A stretch of DNA of 64,000 nt. Source: Acidithiobacillus montserratensis (lineage in GTDB: Bacteria > Pseudomonadota > Gammaproteobacteria > Acidithiobacillales > Acidithiobacillaceae). The translations under genes and the position numbers were made by a program. Positions within the stretch are counted from its first letter, which is position 1. Every line of letters begins with the position of its first letter. The stretch is from positions 1 through 64,000 of the forward strand of contig NZ_JABBOU010000023.1 of assembly GCF_018853465.1 (NCBI RefSeq), read 5' to 3'. The notes beneath the pieces are model-generated. The model worked only from the letters and a program-made list of their open reading frames with translations, ran no database searches and was not told the origin of the DNA. Positions 43,578 through 52,166 of the stretch are shown here, piece after piece.

Positions 43578-44936
43578 TCAGCGCAAGGTGACCAGCTCCT
43601 CAGCGCTGGTAGGATGGATGGCAATGGTGTCATCAAAATCCCGCTTGCAGGCGCCCATGCGCAGAGCGACGGCAAATCCCTGCAACATTTCATCGACGCC
43701 ATCGCCAATGGCATGCAGGCCGACAATTTTTTCCTCCCGGCCGACCGTTACCAGTTTCATGGCCGTTTTTTCCGGTTCTTCGGAAAATGCGCGCAGCATG
43801 GGGGTGAAGCGGGTCTGATAAACCTTGACGGATTCGTCCCCGTATTGTTCCCGGGCGGCGGTCTCGCTCATCCCCACAGTGGCTATGGGCGGGTGACTGA
43901 AAATCACCGTTGGCACCAGGGAGCTATCCAGATGACGGTCGGCTTGCTGGTTAAACAAACGATCTGCCAGTCGGCGCCCGGCAGCAATGGCTACGGGGGT
44001 CAGGGCGGGGGCTCTGGTCACATCACCCAGAGCATAAATGCCAGTGCTGGTGGTGTTTTGAAAGGTATCAACGCCAATAAAACCCTGGGCATCTTTTTGT
44101 ACATCGCTATGTTCCAGGCCGAGGTCGCTGCTATTGGGTTGTCTGCCGATGGCCCAAATGACCGTATCCAGACCGCCTAAGCAGTCTCCATCCTGAAAAT
44201 GCAGGCATAAACCATCTTCCTGTTGCTCCAGCGCGCGGACCTGGCGCTGGGCAAGGAGGTTGATTCCCTGGTGCAGCATGGCGTCCATGAGGTGTTCGCT
44301 AAGCATGGGCTCGAAGTCATTCAGAAAATGATGGCGGCGCATGACCAGGGAGACATCACTGCCCAGAGCATGGAGAACACCGGCTAATTCCACCGCAATA
44401 TAACCGGCCCCGACAATGGCGACGCAGCGTGGCTTTTGCTCCAGAGCAAAAAAACCATCCGAAGTGATGCCCAGTTCGGCGCCGGGAATATCCGGCCAAA
44501 GTGGCTGACCACCGGTAGCGATGACAATGTGAGGCGCCTGCAGGACCTGACCTTCGACTTCTACCTGATGCGCAGCGCGCAGGCGGGCATGACCCCGCAG
44601 CAGGGTGACGCCATTGCCATCCAGACCCTGGGCATAGCGGCCATTCAGGCGATGAAGGTAGGCATCCCTTCGCGCTTTGAGTTGTTCCCAATGGAAATCA
44701 GGCGTGACGGCAGTAAAGCCGTATTCTTCGGCCATACGCATCTGTTCTGCCAGATGCGCCGCATTCCAGAAGATTTTTTTGGGGACACAACCGACATTGA
44801 CGCAGGTGCCTCCCAGCGGGCCTGCGGCGATCAGAGCGGTTCTGGCCCCGTATTGGGCAGCGCGGTTGGCGGTGGCGATACCGCCACTGCCGCCGCCGAT
44901 CACAATCAAATCATATGGTTGTTGGTGGTCCATCAA
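43578..44936 (-). CDS. gor: Glutathione-disulfide reductase
   Basis: 452 aa FAD/NAD(P)H disulfide oxidoreductase. FAD motif [14 protein letters not shown], redox pair C45/C50 in [13 protein letters not shown] (the PKK is glutathione-reductase-specific), NADPH Rossmann segment [15 protein letters not shown], and C-terminal [10 protein letters not shown] with the active-site His/Glu. Regenerates GSH, which the peroxiredoxin-glutaredoxin fusion just upstream consumes. Confidence 0.95.
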   Translation of the reverse strand: MMDHQQPYDLIVIGGGSGGIATANRAAQYGARTALIAAGPLGGTCVNVGCVPKKIFWNAAHLAEQMRMAEEYGFTAVTPDFHWEQLKARRDAYLHRLNGRYAQGLDGNGVTLLRGHARLRAAHQVEVEGQVLQAPHIVIATGGQPLWPDIPGAELGITSDGFFALEQKPRCVAIVGAGYIAVELAGVLHALGSDVSLVMRRHHFLNDFEPMLSEHLMDAMLHQGINLLAQRQVRALEQQEDGLCLHFQDGDCLGGLDTVIWAIGRQPNSSDLGLEHSDVQKDAQGFIGVDTFQNTTSTGIYALGDVTRAPALTPVAIAAGRRLADRLFNQQADRHLDSSLVPTVIFSHPPIATVGMSETAAREQYGDESVKVYQTRFTPMLRAFSEEPEKTAMKLVTVGREEKIVGLHAIGDGVDEMLQGFAVALRMGACKRDFDDTIAIHPTSAEELVTLR

Positions 44937-45035
44937 CTGTCATCCTTTTGTGCAGGCAAGTATTGTTTTGCCGGGCGGATTATACACGCGTCTGAAGCGT
45001 CGTATCCGGAGAATACGACGCTGGTTACCCCGGAG

Positions 45036-45776
45036 TTATTTGCCGAGATATTTTTCCAGATCATCAGCCCCGCCGATATGGCGTCCACCTATAAATACCT
45101 GGGGAACCGTCGAGCGACCACTGACTGCACGAATACTGCGGGAACTGATTCCGGTCCCCATACCCGTATGGATTTCCTCAAAAACCAGGTTCTGCGCTTT
45201 CAGCAGCGCCTTGGCCCGGGCGCAGTGGGGACAACCCTCGCGGGTGAATACCGTGATGAACTCCGGATCCCGAGCTTCGGGATTGATATAGCGGAGCATG
45301 GTATCCGCGTCGGAAACTTCAAAGGGATCGCCGGGCTTGTCAGGTTCGATGAACATTTTTTCAATGACACCATCCTTGACCAGCATGGAATAGCGCCACG
45401 AACGCTTGCCAAAACCCAGATCACTTTTGTCAACCAGCATCCCCATGCCCTGGGTAAATTCACCGTTACCATCAGGCACCAGGTGTATGTTTTCCACACC
45501 CAGTTCCTTGGCCCAGGCATCCATCACAAAGGCATCATTTACGGAAAAACAAAGGATATCATCGACGCCGTTTTCGTGGAAAGTCGGGGCCAGTTCGTTA
45601 TAACGGGGTAGGTGGCTGGAAGAGCAGGTGGGCGTGTAAGCCCCCGGCAACGAAAACACGATGACGGTTTTTCCCTTGAAAATCTGGTCACTGGTGACAT
45701 CGCGCCACTGGTTGTCAGCGCGGGTGCGAAAAGTGGCTTGGGGAACACGTTTGCCTTCCATACTGGTTAGTTTCAT
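45036..45776 (-). CDS. Peroxiredoxin-glutaredoxin fusion (glutathione peroxidase activity)
   Basis: 246 aa from ATG 45776; a GTG one codon earlier is also possible. Prx5-type peroxiredoxin domain (1-160) with peroxidatic C51 in GAYTPTCSSSHLP, followed by a glutaredoxin domain (170-246) with CPHC at 182-185 and STVPQVFIGG. The fused Grx reduces the Prx domain with GSH, so peroxides are removed without a separate thioredoxin. AAGGAG ribosome-binding site. Located before gor on the same strand with a 99-nt gap. Confidence 0.95.
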   Translation of the reverse strand: MKLTSMEGKRVPQATFRTRADNQWRDVTSDQIFKGKTVIVFSLPGAYTPTCSSSHLPRYNELAPTFHENGVDDILCFSVNDAFVMDAWAKELGVENIHLVPDGNGEFTQGMGMLVDKSDLGFGKRSWRYSMLVKDGVIEKMFIEPDKPGDPFEVSDADTMLRYINPEARDPEFITVFTREGCPHCARAKALLKAQNLVFEEIHTGMGTGISSRSIRAVSGRSTVPQVFIGGRHIGGADDLEKYLGK

Positions 45777-45853
45777 CACTGAATCTCCTTGCGGTGGTGG
45801 AATTGAGGAAGATATATCACAGTTCTGTAATATACATTGAATAATAATAGAAC

Positions 45854-45963
45854 ATGTCTAAATTAAATGCAAGGGCTTGGGATGCCATTTCCTTCAATGG
45901 CGCCTCTGTTTTCGGTGGGGAGACGGCGACGCCTATGATGTGGATCTGGTGGATTATCACTGA
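45854..45963 (+). pseudogene. Decayed HigB-type toxin upstream of higA
   Basis: In one frame bases 45895-45963 read QWRLCFRWGDGDAYDVDL, then VDYH and stop. This is the conserved end of HigB/RelE-superfamily toxins, where the family has DQWRICFRW and a terminal DYH. The upstream ATG at 45854 (MSKLNARAWDA) is in a different frame, and most of the toxin body (the GNRLEALKGDR-type region) is missing. The toxin is therefore truncated by deletion and frameshift. AT-rich DNA precedes it. Confidence 0.75.
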
Positions 45964-45975
45964 CAGGAGTGTGTG

Positions 45976-46269
45976 ATGCGTGAGCGAATAGAACCCATAC
46001 ATCCCGGGGAACACCTAGCGGAGTTTCTGGAGGACTATGCTATCAGCCAGTATCGGCTGGCGAAGGATATCCACGTACAGGCGCGCCGGATCAACGAGAT
46101 TGTGAAGGGGCAACGGGCCATCACTGCCGATACGGCGCTGCGTCTGGGGCGTTATTTTGGTATGTCAGCGCAGTTTTGGATGAATTTGCAGGGTAGTTAT
46201 GACCTTGCGCACGCCCTTGAGGAGCTCGGCAGCAGGCTTGAAAAAGAAGTGCATCCGCACGCGGCGTGA
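45976..46269 (+). CDS. higA: HigA-family antitoxin (orphan)
   Basis: 97 aa from ATG 45976 (AGGAG 6 nt upstream). IHPGEHLAEFLEDYAISQYR and LAKDIHVQARRINEIVKGQR form the helix-turn-helix of the VapI/HigA antitoxins, and YFGMSAQFWMNLQGSYDL is the typical closing motif. It begins 12 nt after the remnant higB stop, the normal HigBA order. With no toxin left, it may persist as a DNA-binding regulator or a guard against related toxins. Confidence 0.9.
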   Translation: MRERIEPIHPGEHLAEFLEDYAISQYRLAKDIHVQARRINEIVKGQRAITADTALRLGRYFGMSAQFWMNLQGSYDLAHALEELGSRLEKEVHPHAA

Positions 46270-46471
46270 TGCCGGGGTATGGTGTCACTTATATGGCCGT
46301 TTGCGGGACACGGCAGGATGGGGAGATTTGAGATACCACAGCCGTCACATAAAGCGTCAAATAATCTGGATTCTACAAAAGGGAATAGTGAAGTAACGGA
46401 TTTCGAAACTCGGGAGACTCTGGTTTCTGGCCTGAATAATTCGAGTTTTGTGGTCCTCAATCTTCACTAGT

Positions 46472-47260
46472 TTACTTCCTTATTCTCAATAGACTTTTTT
46501 CATTAAAGTTAATAATAGCTGTATCTTGCGTAGTATAGTTTTGAAAGGAAAAGAACAGTTGCCTAAACTCATTGTTACTGTAATTTGTTAATGAATATAT
46601 TTTTCTGCCATTGTGGTTGTATGAAAACAAAGTAAAATGTTCTGTAATTTTCTGATATCTCATTTTATATTTTTCTTTTGCTTTCTTTTCTCCTGCTGAA
46701 AATGGAGAGTGATCCCACGGAAACCAGTCAAAAGCGCTATCCATTGAACATCCAGCACAATCTCCATCAGTCCTATATGCTACCCAATATTTTCCATCTG
46801 GACTTTCCAATGTGAAACCTGCGCTACTGTCCTCACCTTCTATGGGTCCGCCAACGATTTCCAGTCCACGTGGACCGAGAAAGTAGCCAGTCTCACCAGC
46901 AACATATAGTGCTAATATTTTTGACTGCAATTTCGTAATGAAAAAATTATATCTTCTTTTTAATGTTGGTGGTGCATAATAGTTCTCATCTTTCGTTGTA
47001 TAGGTTTTTACTGGAATGACCATGACTGGTATTTTTTCCAGCCCAAATGTAGCATATCCATACGGTATAGGTTTGTGTAGTTGTTGACTTGTTATATTGT
47101 TTGGAACAGGCTGATAAATATAATCATTAGCAATGGCTGGTTCTACGATCATAAAAGACGCGATATAAGTTAAACAAATTGCTACACATTTATAGCTGAT
47201 AATGCTGCTAATTGTGCAGTGTTTAAATCTTGGAGAAAAGTAACAGAAATGATCATGCAT
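46472..47260 (-). CDS. Secreted protein of unknown function (possibly DUF4850-like)
   Basis: 262 aa, AT-rich codons. The first ~44 residues contain a hydrophobic signal or anchor (about 22-44, ending EPAIA). The body holds ETGYFLGPRGLEIVGGPIEG, a cysteine pair in DGDCAGCSMDSAF, and aromatic-rich ends. The GPxG...G and CxGC...A pattern reminds me of DUF4850 proteins, from memory only. Last in the minus-strand accessory cluster, 24 nt after the CFI-box gene. Confidence 0.6.
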   Translation of the reverse strand: MHDHFCYFSPRFKHCTISSIISYKCVAICLTYIASFMIVEPAIANDYIYQPVPNNITSQQLHKPIPYGYATFGLEKIPVMVIPVKTYTTKDENYYAPPTLKRRYNFFITKLQSKILALYVAGETGYFLGPRGLEIVGGPIEGEDSSAGFTLESPDGKYWVAYRTDGDCAGCSMDSAFDWFPWDHSPFSAGEKKAKEKYKMRYQKITEHFTLFSYNHNGRKIYSLTNYSNNEFRQLFFSFQNYTTQDTAIINFNEKSLLRIRK

Positions 47261-47284
47261 AAGTATTATTATCCAAGTTTCTAG

Positions 47285-47626
47285 TTAAATAATTTTTATA
47301 ATTAAATCTAATACTTTTCTTGTCGCATAAGATCGATGTTGTTTCTTTGCCAACCAAGTTGCTATCGGAGGCGACAATAGGTAATAATATTTTATCGCAA
47401 TTCTACCTAATCTGTATGGTCTCAACCTAGTATCTCTGAAATGGCGGAGTTCCTGAACTTCTGGCGCCATAGTATCTCCATATACAGCGGTTGCTATAAA
47501 GCATGGACTAACTGCACGTCCATATCGCCTTTTCTCTTGCGCAATTCTCTTCTTACGTGCTGTTTCAGATTCGCCGCGTGGATTAAAAATTGTTATTGGT
47601 GTTTTTTTTCTTCCGCGTTTTGCCAT
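47285..47626 (-). CDS. CFI-box C-terminal domain protein
   Basis: 113 aa from ATG 47626, which has AAGGAG 6 nt upstream; the open frame to 47818 overlaps the nuclease gene and is not used. A basic N-terminus (MAKRGRKKTPITIFNPRG) leads to CFIATAVYGDTMAPEVQELR, the CFI-box motif, followed by FRDTRLRPYRLGRIAIKYYY and SPPIATWLAKK. CFI-box domains end many unrelated bacterial proteins and are thought to have a targeting or processing role. AT-rich; 17 nt after the nuclease gene. Confidence 0.75.
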   Translation of the reverse strand: MAKRGRKKTPITIFNPRGESETARKKRIAQEKRRYGRAVSPCFIATAVYGDTMAPEVQELRHFRDTRLRPYRLGRIAIKYYYLLSPPIATWLAKKQHRSYATRKVLDLIIKII

Positions 47627-47643
47627 AACGGGCTCCTTGTATG

Positions 47644-48195
47644 CTATATATCTATTAAGTCTGTATGCTTCAAAAGAAGAACACCAGTGCTTTTCGCAAG
47701 ATTTTTTGCTGCGTAAGTATAACCTGTAGTTGTTACAACAATAGCTATGTTTGCGTGGTAATAACTCATGGCTGTATGAGCCTCTTGAACCGCTTTTACA
47801 CCAACGCTTTTTGACCACTGCTTACATTGAATAACTGATTTTTTATTACCTTTCACTGCGATGATATCTGCGCCAAAATCCCCTGAAGATTTTGTCATTT
47901 TTGTTGTCCAACCATTGTTCTCCAGAAGTGCCGCACAGAAATTCTCGTATTGCCCTGGGGTGAGTTGCATGGGATTTTCGGTCCCTGCTCCTAATAACGC
48001 GGATCTGATTTTTGATTTACGCTTTGCTTTCCACAGTAGCCGCGCAGTGACAATCCCTACGGCGATGAACAGGATGAGCAGCACGCCACCCCCGCCTATT
48101 GCGTATAGTATCTTGATTAATCCGAACAACGCTCCGAGGATGATTAGTGCGCCGATGGCCTCACTGGTACTCCCTTTCATCTTGCGACGGGGCAT
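47644..48195 (-). CDS. Membrane-anchored Mrr-type restriction endonuclease-like protein
   Basis: 183 aa from ATG 48195 (AAAGGA upstream), preferred to the ATG at 48255, which has no ribosome-binding site. Two transmembrane helices (about 11-33 and 36-54), a basic linker, then an Mrr catalytic domain of the PD-(D/E)xK fold: SSGDFGADIIA with D110, then VIQCKQW with Q123 and K125. The conserved AVQEAHTAMSYYHANIAIVV follows. The cytoplasmic nuclease would be held at the inner membrane. It is AT-rich compared with flanking core genes and is part of a four-gene minus-strand cluster. Confidence 0.8.
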   Translation of the reverse strand: MPRRKMKGSTSEAIGALIILGALFGLIKILYAIGGGGVLLILFIAVGIVTARLLWKAKRKSKIRSALLGAGTENPMQLTPGQYENFCAALLENNGWTTKMTKSSGDFGADIIAVKGNKKSVIQCKQWSKSVGVKAVQEAHTAMSYYHANIAIVVTTTGYTYAAKNLAKSTGVLLLKHTDLIDI

Positions 48196-48241
48196 TACTA
48201 TATTATCCTTTGCCAATTTACCATGATAAGATGAAAAAATA

Positions 48242-48667
48242 TCATTGTGAACCATCAGAATGATAATAGTAATGGTTATAATCGTGTAACCTTATATCTA
48301 CCCTTGCCGCATTGCGAGTGTATAGATATTCATTGTAGGCGCGTTGTTCACAAATTCTTATTTGGCGGCGAACGCAGGCCTCACGGTCAACTGCATATGT
48401 GCAGTGGGGAGTAATCATGTTATGACAATTCCAGATAGCCTGGTTGTATGACTGTGTTGACTGTAAATTTTGCATACAATGGTAGAAATATCTGGTTCCA
48501 GGTTGTAACCCATCAGCTTCACACTGTTGCTGATTCGCAGCAATTTGCTGTGCTCTTTGTTGCGCAGCATACGCTGTAAGATCAGCACATCCTGAAACGG
48601 AGAGTGTTATCATAACAATAAAGAGAACTTTCTTTTTATAAAAAGATATGTTGTATCCTCTCTGCAT
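48242..48667 (-). CDS. Small cysteine-rich lipoprotein
   Basis: 141 aa. The signal peptide ends in a lipobox VSGC (C27), so the mature protein is likely lipidated. The mature part has paired cysteines (CEADG, HCMQN, NCHNM, HCTYA, EACVRR, ICEQR) that probably form disulfides in the periplasm, and a His/Tyr-rich tail. Not recognised as a known family. First gene of the minus-strand accessory cluster, 46 nt before the nuclease gene. Confidence 0.65.
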   Translation of the reverse strand: MQRGYNISFYKKKVLFIVMITLSVSGCADLTAYAAQQRAQQIAANQQQCEADGLQPGTRYFYHCMQNLQSTQSYNQAIWNCHNMITPHCTYAVDREACVRRQIRICEQRAYNEYLYTRNAARVDIRLHDYNHYYYHSDGSQ

Positions 48668-48716
48668 GCTTTTTCTGGTTCCTCTGTTATTTTAAGTGAG
48701 TAACACGATTGTTGTT

Positions 48717-48753
48717 ACCCGGAGACAGGACACAATGTGTCCTTTTGTCGGGT
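48717..48753. repeat. Imperfect palindrome with perfect 8-bp core
   Basis: AGGACACA (48727-48734) and TGTGTCCT (48736-48743) are separated by one base. Outer arms ACCCG (48717-48721) and CGGGT (48749-48753) extend the dyad. A second small dyad, GTAACA / TGTTAC, lies at 48700-48718. It sits in the 186-nt gap between the PIN antitoxin end and the lipoprotein start, so it may be an operator, an RNA hairpin or a mobile-element end. Confidence 0.6.
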
Positions 48754-48853
48754 GGACGTTGGCCCGTCTCTCGGTAATGTACTGATTCATCACATAACGG
48801 GCAAGGGCAAAAACCGGGTATCATGAGACAGAACGATGATGCCGGAGATTGTG

Positions 48854-49108
48854 TTATTGACCGGGCATTTCATCGCCAGGGTGTGGCGGCTCATTTCCGA
48901 CCTTATCCAAGATGGACAAGATGTCGGCGGGATTTGCTCCGCCTGCCCGCCGCTTGAAAAAGTCAGCGGCTGTTTCCACGGCCCCAACCTTCTCGGCCAG
49001 TGCCACAGTAATCCACAGGTTGAGGGATACACCGTCCTCACGAGCAAGCCGCTGTGCGGCTGTTTTAAGGGACTGGGGCAGCTTGAGTGCGTAGGCAGCT
49101 TTGTTCAT
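48854..49108 (-). CDS. Ribbon-helix-helix antitoxin (HicB-like/CopG type)
   Basis: 84 aa. The N-terminal YALKLPQSLKTAAQRLARED followed by GVSLNLWITVALAEKVGAVE is a ribbon-helix-helix DNA-binding unit; the acidic, Gly/Pro-containing C-terminus would cap the toxin. Its start overlaps the PIN toxin stop by four bases (ATGA). The pair is in toxin-first order. Confidence 0.85.
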   Translation of the reverse strand: MNKAAYALKLPQSLKTAAQRLAREDGVSLNLWITVALAEKVGAVETAADFFKRRAGGANPADILSILDKVGNEPPHPGDEMPGQ

Positions 49109-49530
49109 TTGCGAACCTCCATCAATAGTTGCTTAGGGAGCCATAGCGGCAGGCTAAAACGCTTTGCCGCCATAGCGAAGTGTGTCATGTTGAAAGTGAC
49201 CAGGGCGTCAGCGTTACCGTTGACGGCAACATCCAAGACCATCTCGTCATTTGGGTCGTTCAGCTGCGGCCGCCACTGAAAATGAATCTCCACGGGTAGG
49301 CAAGCACTCGCCAGCGCATTCAGGAGATGGTCTATCTCTGAAATCGATAGCCCGGAAACTTCCCGTTGTTCGTCCCTCTTTAGCACCGCCTCATATTCCA
49401 AAAAGAGCGCAGGTGTCGCCAATACCCCCACTTGGCCAAGGGCAACCAGCCGTAACGCGGCATGACTGGCCCCTGAGCGGCTACGCAGGGCGCTGGCCAA
49501 GACAGATGTGTCGAGCACGACCTTAAGCAT
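49105..49530 (-). CDS. PIN-domain toxin
   Basis: 141 aa. VLDTSVLASALRSRSG carries the first PIN acidic residue (D7), with later acidic residues in LFLEYEAVL and DPNDEMVLDVAVNGNADALV; VTFNMTHF is typical of the PIN-family toxin component of COG1569 type. Probably a metal-dependent RNase inhibited by the overlapping ribbon-helix-helix protein. The start codon is 40-odd bases after an AT-rich stretch with a GATATC-centred imperfect dyad (around 49537-49548). Confidence 0.88.
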   Translation of the reverse strand: MLKVVLDTSVLASALRSRSGASHAALRLVALGQVGVLATPALFLEYEAVLKRDEQREVSGLSISEIDHLLNALASACLPVEIHFQWRPQLNDPNDEMVLDVAVNGNADALVTFNMTHFAMAAKRFSLPLWLPKQLLMEVRK

Positions 49531-49811
49531 ATCTAATACGATATCATAAAATCAAAAATGGATGCTATCCTTTCAGATTTTGGTTTATCCCAACAAAGGG
49601 ACCAAAAGCCCCGCAGAGAACTTTGCATCAGCCTGAGCTTGCAATGGGTGTAGGTCTATTTAATTCCCCGAAGTTTCTCCGGTTCCAGCCGGTTGATTTC
49701 GGATGAATGCCCTCCTCAGCGAGTCCTTGCGTTTTTCTTCTGGGTGCCCCGAGTTCGACAGTAAATCTCGCAACTAATTGGTATCGTTGATAAAGATTTC
49801 AAAACGCTCCA

Positions 49812-50369
49812 CTACAACAGCGTCAGTTGCTGAGAGGCAGCGGTTTTTTTTACCCGGAGGGCATGCAGAACCTCGTTTTGGCCATCGTGGATGGAAGACA
49901 CCCCGGATACGGGTGGGGCACCATTGAGACGGATCTGGTGATGTTGAATGCGGCGGAGCTGCTCCAGGGCGCGTTCCGGCGTCAGCCCGCTGTGACTCGC
50001 CCGTAAACGACTGCGCATGACCCGATGCAGAATCAGCGCCATGAAGCAGATCGCGGCGTGCGCCCGGATCCGGTCGGGCAGGCGGTGGTAGACCGGGCCG
50101 ATTTCCAGCTCCGACTTGAGCACCTTGAAGCCACGCTCGACGTCGGCGAGAGACTGATAGCGGGCCACGACCTCTGCCGCTGACAGGTCCTGCACATTGG
50201 TCACCAGCAGGAGCTTGCCATCCATGCGCTCCGCCCGCGTCCGTGCAGCTTCGTCAATAGCGTAGCTAAACTGCTGGGCGGCCATGTCCACCTGGATGAT
50301 GCGCGATAAATGCGCCTCGCAGACGGCATAGTAGAAGCGAGCCTTGGCCCCGCTGTTTAACAGCCTGTG
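49812..50369 (-). pseudogene. Truncated IS1634-family-like transposase
   Basis: The frame from about 50369 to the stop at 49812 encodes only the last part of a transposase: NSGAKARFYYAVCEAHLSRI, then KLLLVTNVQDLSAAEVVARY, VERGFKVLKSELEIGPVYHR and DRIRAHAAICFMALILHRVM. That is the C-terminal third of IS1634/IS4-superfamily transposases, with the catalytic Glu in VLKSELEI. The N-terminal two thirds are missing, and upstream the DNA switches to another small frame, so the element is dead. Confidence 0.8.
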
Positions 50370-50571
50370 AGCGTTCTTCGTAATACCGATGAATCTCCCC
50401 GTAGTACTGGCTTTCGAAGCATTCCGTGAAGCGCTGCAGAAATTCCAGGACTGTGACGGCGGCCTCGTCGGAGAGCGGTGGCATGGGTAGCTGGTCGTTG
50501 CAGGAATGCGCGATTATGGTGGCCTCCTCAGCGTGCGGCTTTGCGCCAGGCGGGTTGCTGGGCGGGGTCAT
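50370..50571 (-). pseudogene. Fragment of a small mobile-element-associated ORF
   Basis: From ATG 50571 the frame reads MPPLSDEAAVTVLEFLQRFT, then CFESQYYGEIHRYYEERSQ, after which it runs out of frame through the truncated transposase. The first part looks like a small conserved hypothetical protein seen near transposases; from memory only. The junction near 50370 marks a deletion or recombination point. Confidence 0.45.
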
Positions 50572-50580
50572 AAAGTTCAA

Positions 50581-51024
50581 GGGCTGAGCTCCGGTGCCGG
50601 GCTCAGGGTGCGGCGCGCCCCGTCAGCATGGGCGGTTCACTCCAAGGGGAAAGTCTGTAGCGGAAGTCCTGTCTCGTCTGCTGCATCTTCGCAGGCATTG
50701 CTCCAGGTGGTTGCGGATTTTTCCAGGAGATAAGGCTTCAAGCTGCCAGATTGAGCTAACAAATCGTTTATCTCGCGGCGCTGAATCCGAATGGTACTTC
50801 TCCAGCTATTGCCTCCTTTTTCTGGTTGCCATGCTCACTTGATGAGGTGCAACAACAAGAATGTCAGACGGCTTTTTAATTCGAGTTCCTCGGATGGAAG
50901 CGGCAAGCTGGTGGAGTATATCGGGACAATATCCAGCCACACCCTTGGCAACAATACATGGATACCGGTAGATTGCTCTGATGCCCTCTCCACTCGGTTC
51001 AGCCGCCACATATCCAGAGAAAAC
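50581..51024. other. 444-nt stretch without a supported gene
   Basis: Between the transposase remnant and the LysR start. The LysR frame stays open back to 50791, but those codons do not resemble a LysR N-terminus. No promoter, repeat or RNA was convincing; a CbbR binding site may be here but none could be placed. Probably remains of the accessory region plus the regulator's upstream DNA. Confidence 0.5.
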
Positions 51025-51996
51025 ATGACGCAAACCCTGCATTCTCTTTCACGCCATGTGACCTTTCGCCAGTTGCAGATATTTGCAGCCATCATCCGTA
51101 CCGGGAGTTTTACGGAAGCCGCCGACGAGCTTTTCCTGGCGCAGCCCACCATCTCGCTGCAAATGAAGAAATTGGGGGAGACCATTGGTCTGCCTTTATT
51201 CGAAAAAATGGGGAAGACCATCCGGCCGACGGGGGCTGGAGAGGACTTGTATGCGGCCTGTCGGGATTTGTTCCGTACTTTTGAGGACCTCGAGGCGCAA
51301 ATCGCCGACCGCAAGGGTATCCGCCGGGGAAAATTGCGTCTGGGGGTGGTGACGACGGCCAAATATATTGCTCCCGAGTTGTTGGCGGCTTTTGGTGTGC
51401 AATTTCCGGGCATTGAATTCAGTATGAAAGTCAGCAATCGGGATGAGATTATCCAACGCATTCAAAACGGCGAGGATGATCTGTATGTGATGGGGCAGGT
51501 ACCCGATGACGAAGTCGATGTAGAGTCAGTTCCTTTTGCCTTGAATCCGCTCACGGTCATGGTCCCGCGTGGACACCCATTGACCCGCCTGTACAAACCC
51601 GTGTCGCTGGCGGCCATTGCCGAGGCGCCTTTCCTGATTCGCGAGCCGGGCTCGGGGACGCGCCATGCTTACCTGAGATTGTTCGCAGAAAAAAATCTGC
51701 GGCCCCATATTGTCATGGAATTGAGCAGTAACGAGGCGATAAAGCATGCGGTGGCCAGTGGCCTCGGGGTATCCATTCTTTCCATCCACTCCCTGGCGCT
51801 GGAGGGGACTGGTGGTCCCATCGAGGTGCTGGAGGCAGAGGACTTTCCTATCTTACGCCAATGGTTTCTGGTGTATCCCAAGGGTAAACATTTGTCATCT
51901 ACGGCACAGAAGTTCCTGGACTTTTCCGTTTCCCAAGAGCAATTCATTACTGACCGACTGCTGCATCTGTGGCCGGAGTTGCGTCATCATCTCTGA
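51025..51996 (+). CDS. cbbR: LysR-family regulator, CbbR-like
   Basis: 323 aa from ATG 51025. N-terminal winged helix-turn-helix VTFRQLQIFAAIIRTGSFTE and ADELFLAQPTISLQMKKLGE; the effector domain has LRLGVVTTAKYIAPELLAAF, then DLYVMGQVPDDEVDVESVPF and LIREPGSGTR, all characteristic of CbbR, the activator of Calvin-cycle and carbon-concentrating genes. It is the likely regulator of dabB-dabA 2.4 kb downstream, although an SDR/AraC pair now sits between. The binding signal is expected to be a reduced-carbon metabolite. Confidence 0.85.
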   Translation: MTQTLHSLSRHVTFRQLQIFAAIIRTGSFTEAADELFLAQPTISLQMKKLGETIGLPLFEKMGKTIRPTGAGEDLYAACRDLFRTFEDLEAQIADRKGIRRGKLRLGVVTTAKYIAPELLAAFGVQFPGIEFSMKVSNRDEIIQRIQNGEDDLYVMGQVPDDEVDVESVPFALNPLTVMVPRGHPLTRLYKPVSLAAIAEAPFLIREPGSGTRHAYLRLFAEKNLRPHIVMELSSNEAIKHAVASGLGVSILSIHSLALEGTGGPIEVLEAEDFPILRQWFLVYPKGKHLSSTAQKFLDFSVSQEQFITDRLLHLWPELRHHL

Positions 51997-52166
51997 ATTT
52001 ATATGAAGGTGGTGAACGGCTTTCGGGTAGAAGAGGGCATGTGCGTCGTAGCCAGAGCAGTATGAAAATGGACGATCGCAAAAAAACTTCGGAGTCTGGC
52101 ACATGGTGAATACGGACATGGCTGCGTATATTTTCTGATTTCCAGAGTCATCGAAGGAATCTCAGC

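Noticed and set aside
44436-45611. 391-aa plus-strand frame across gor and the Prx-Grx gene
   Set aside because: It runs antisense through two well-identified genes and shows no family motif.
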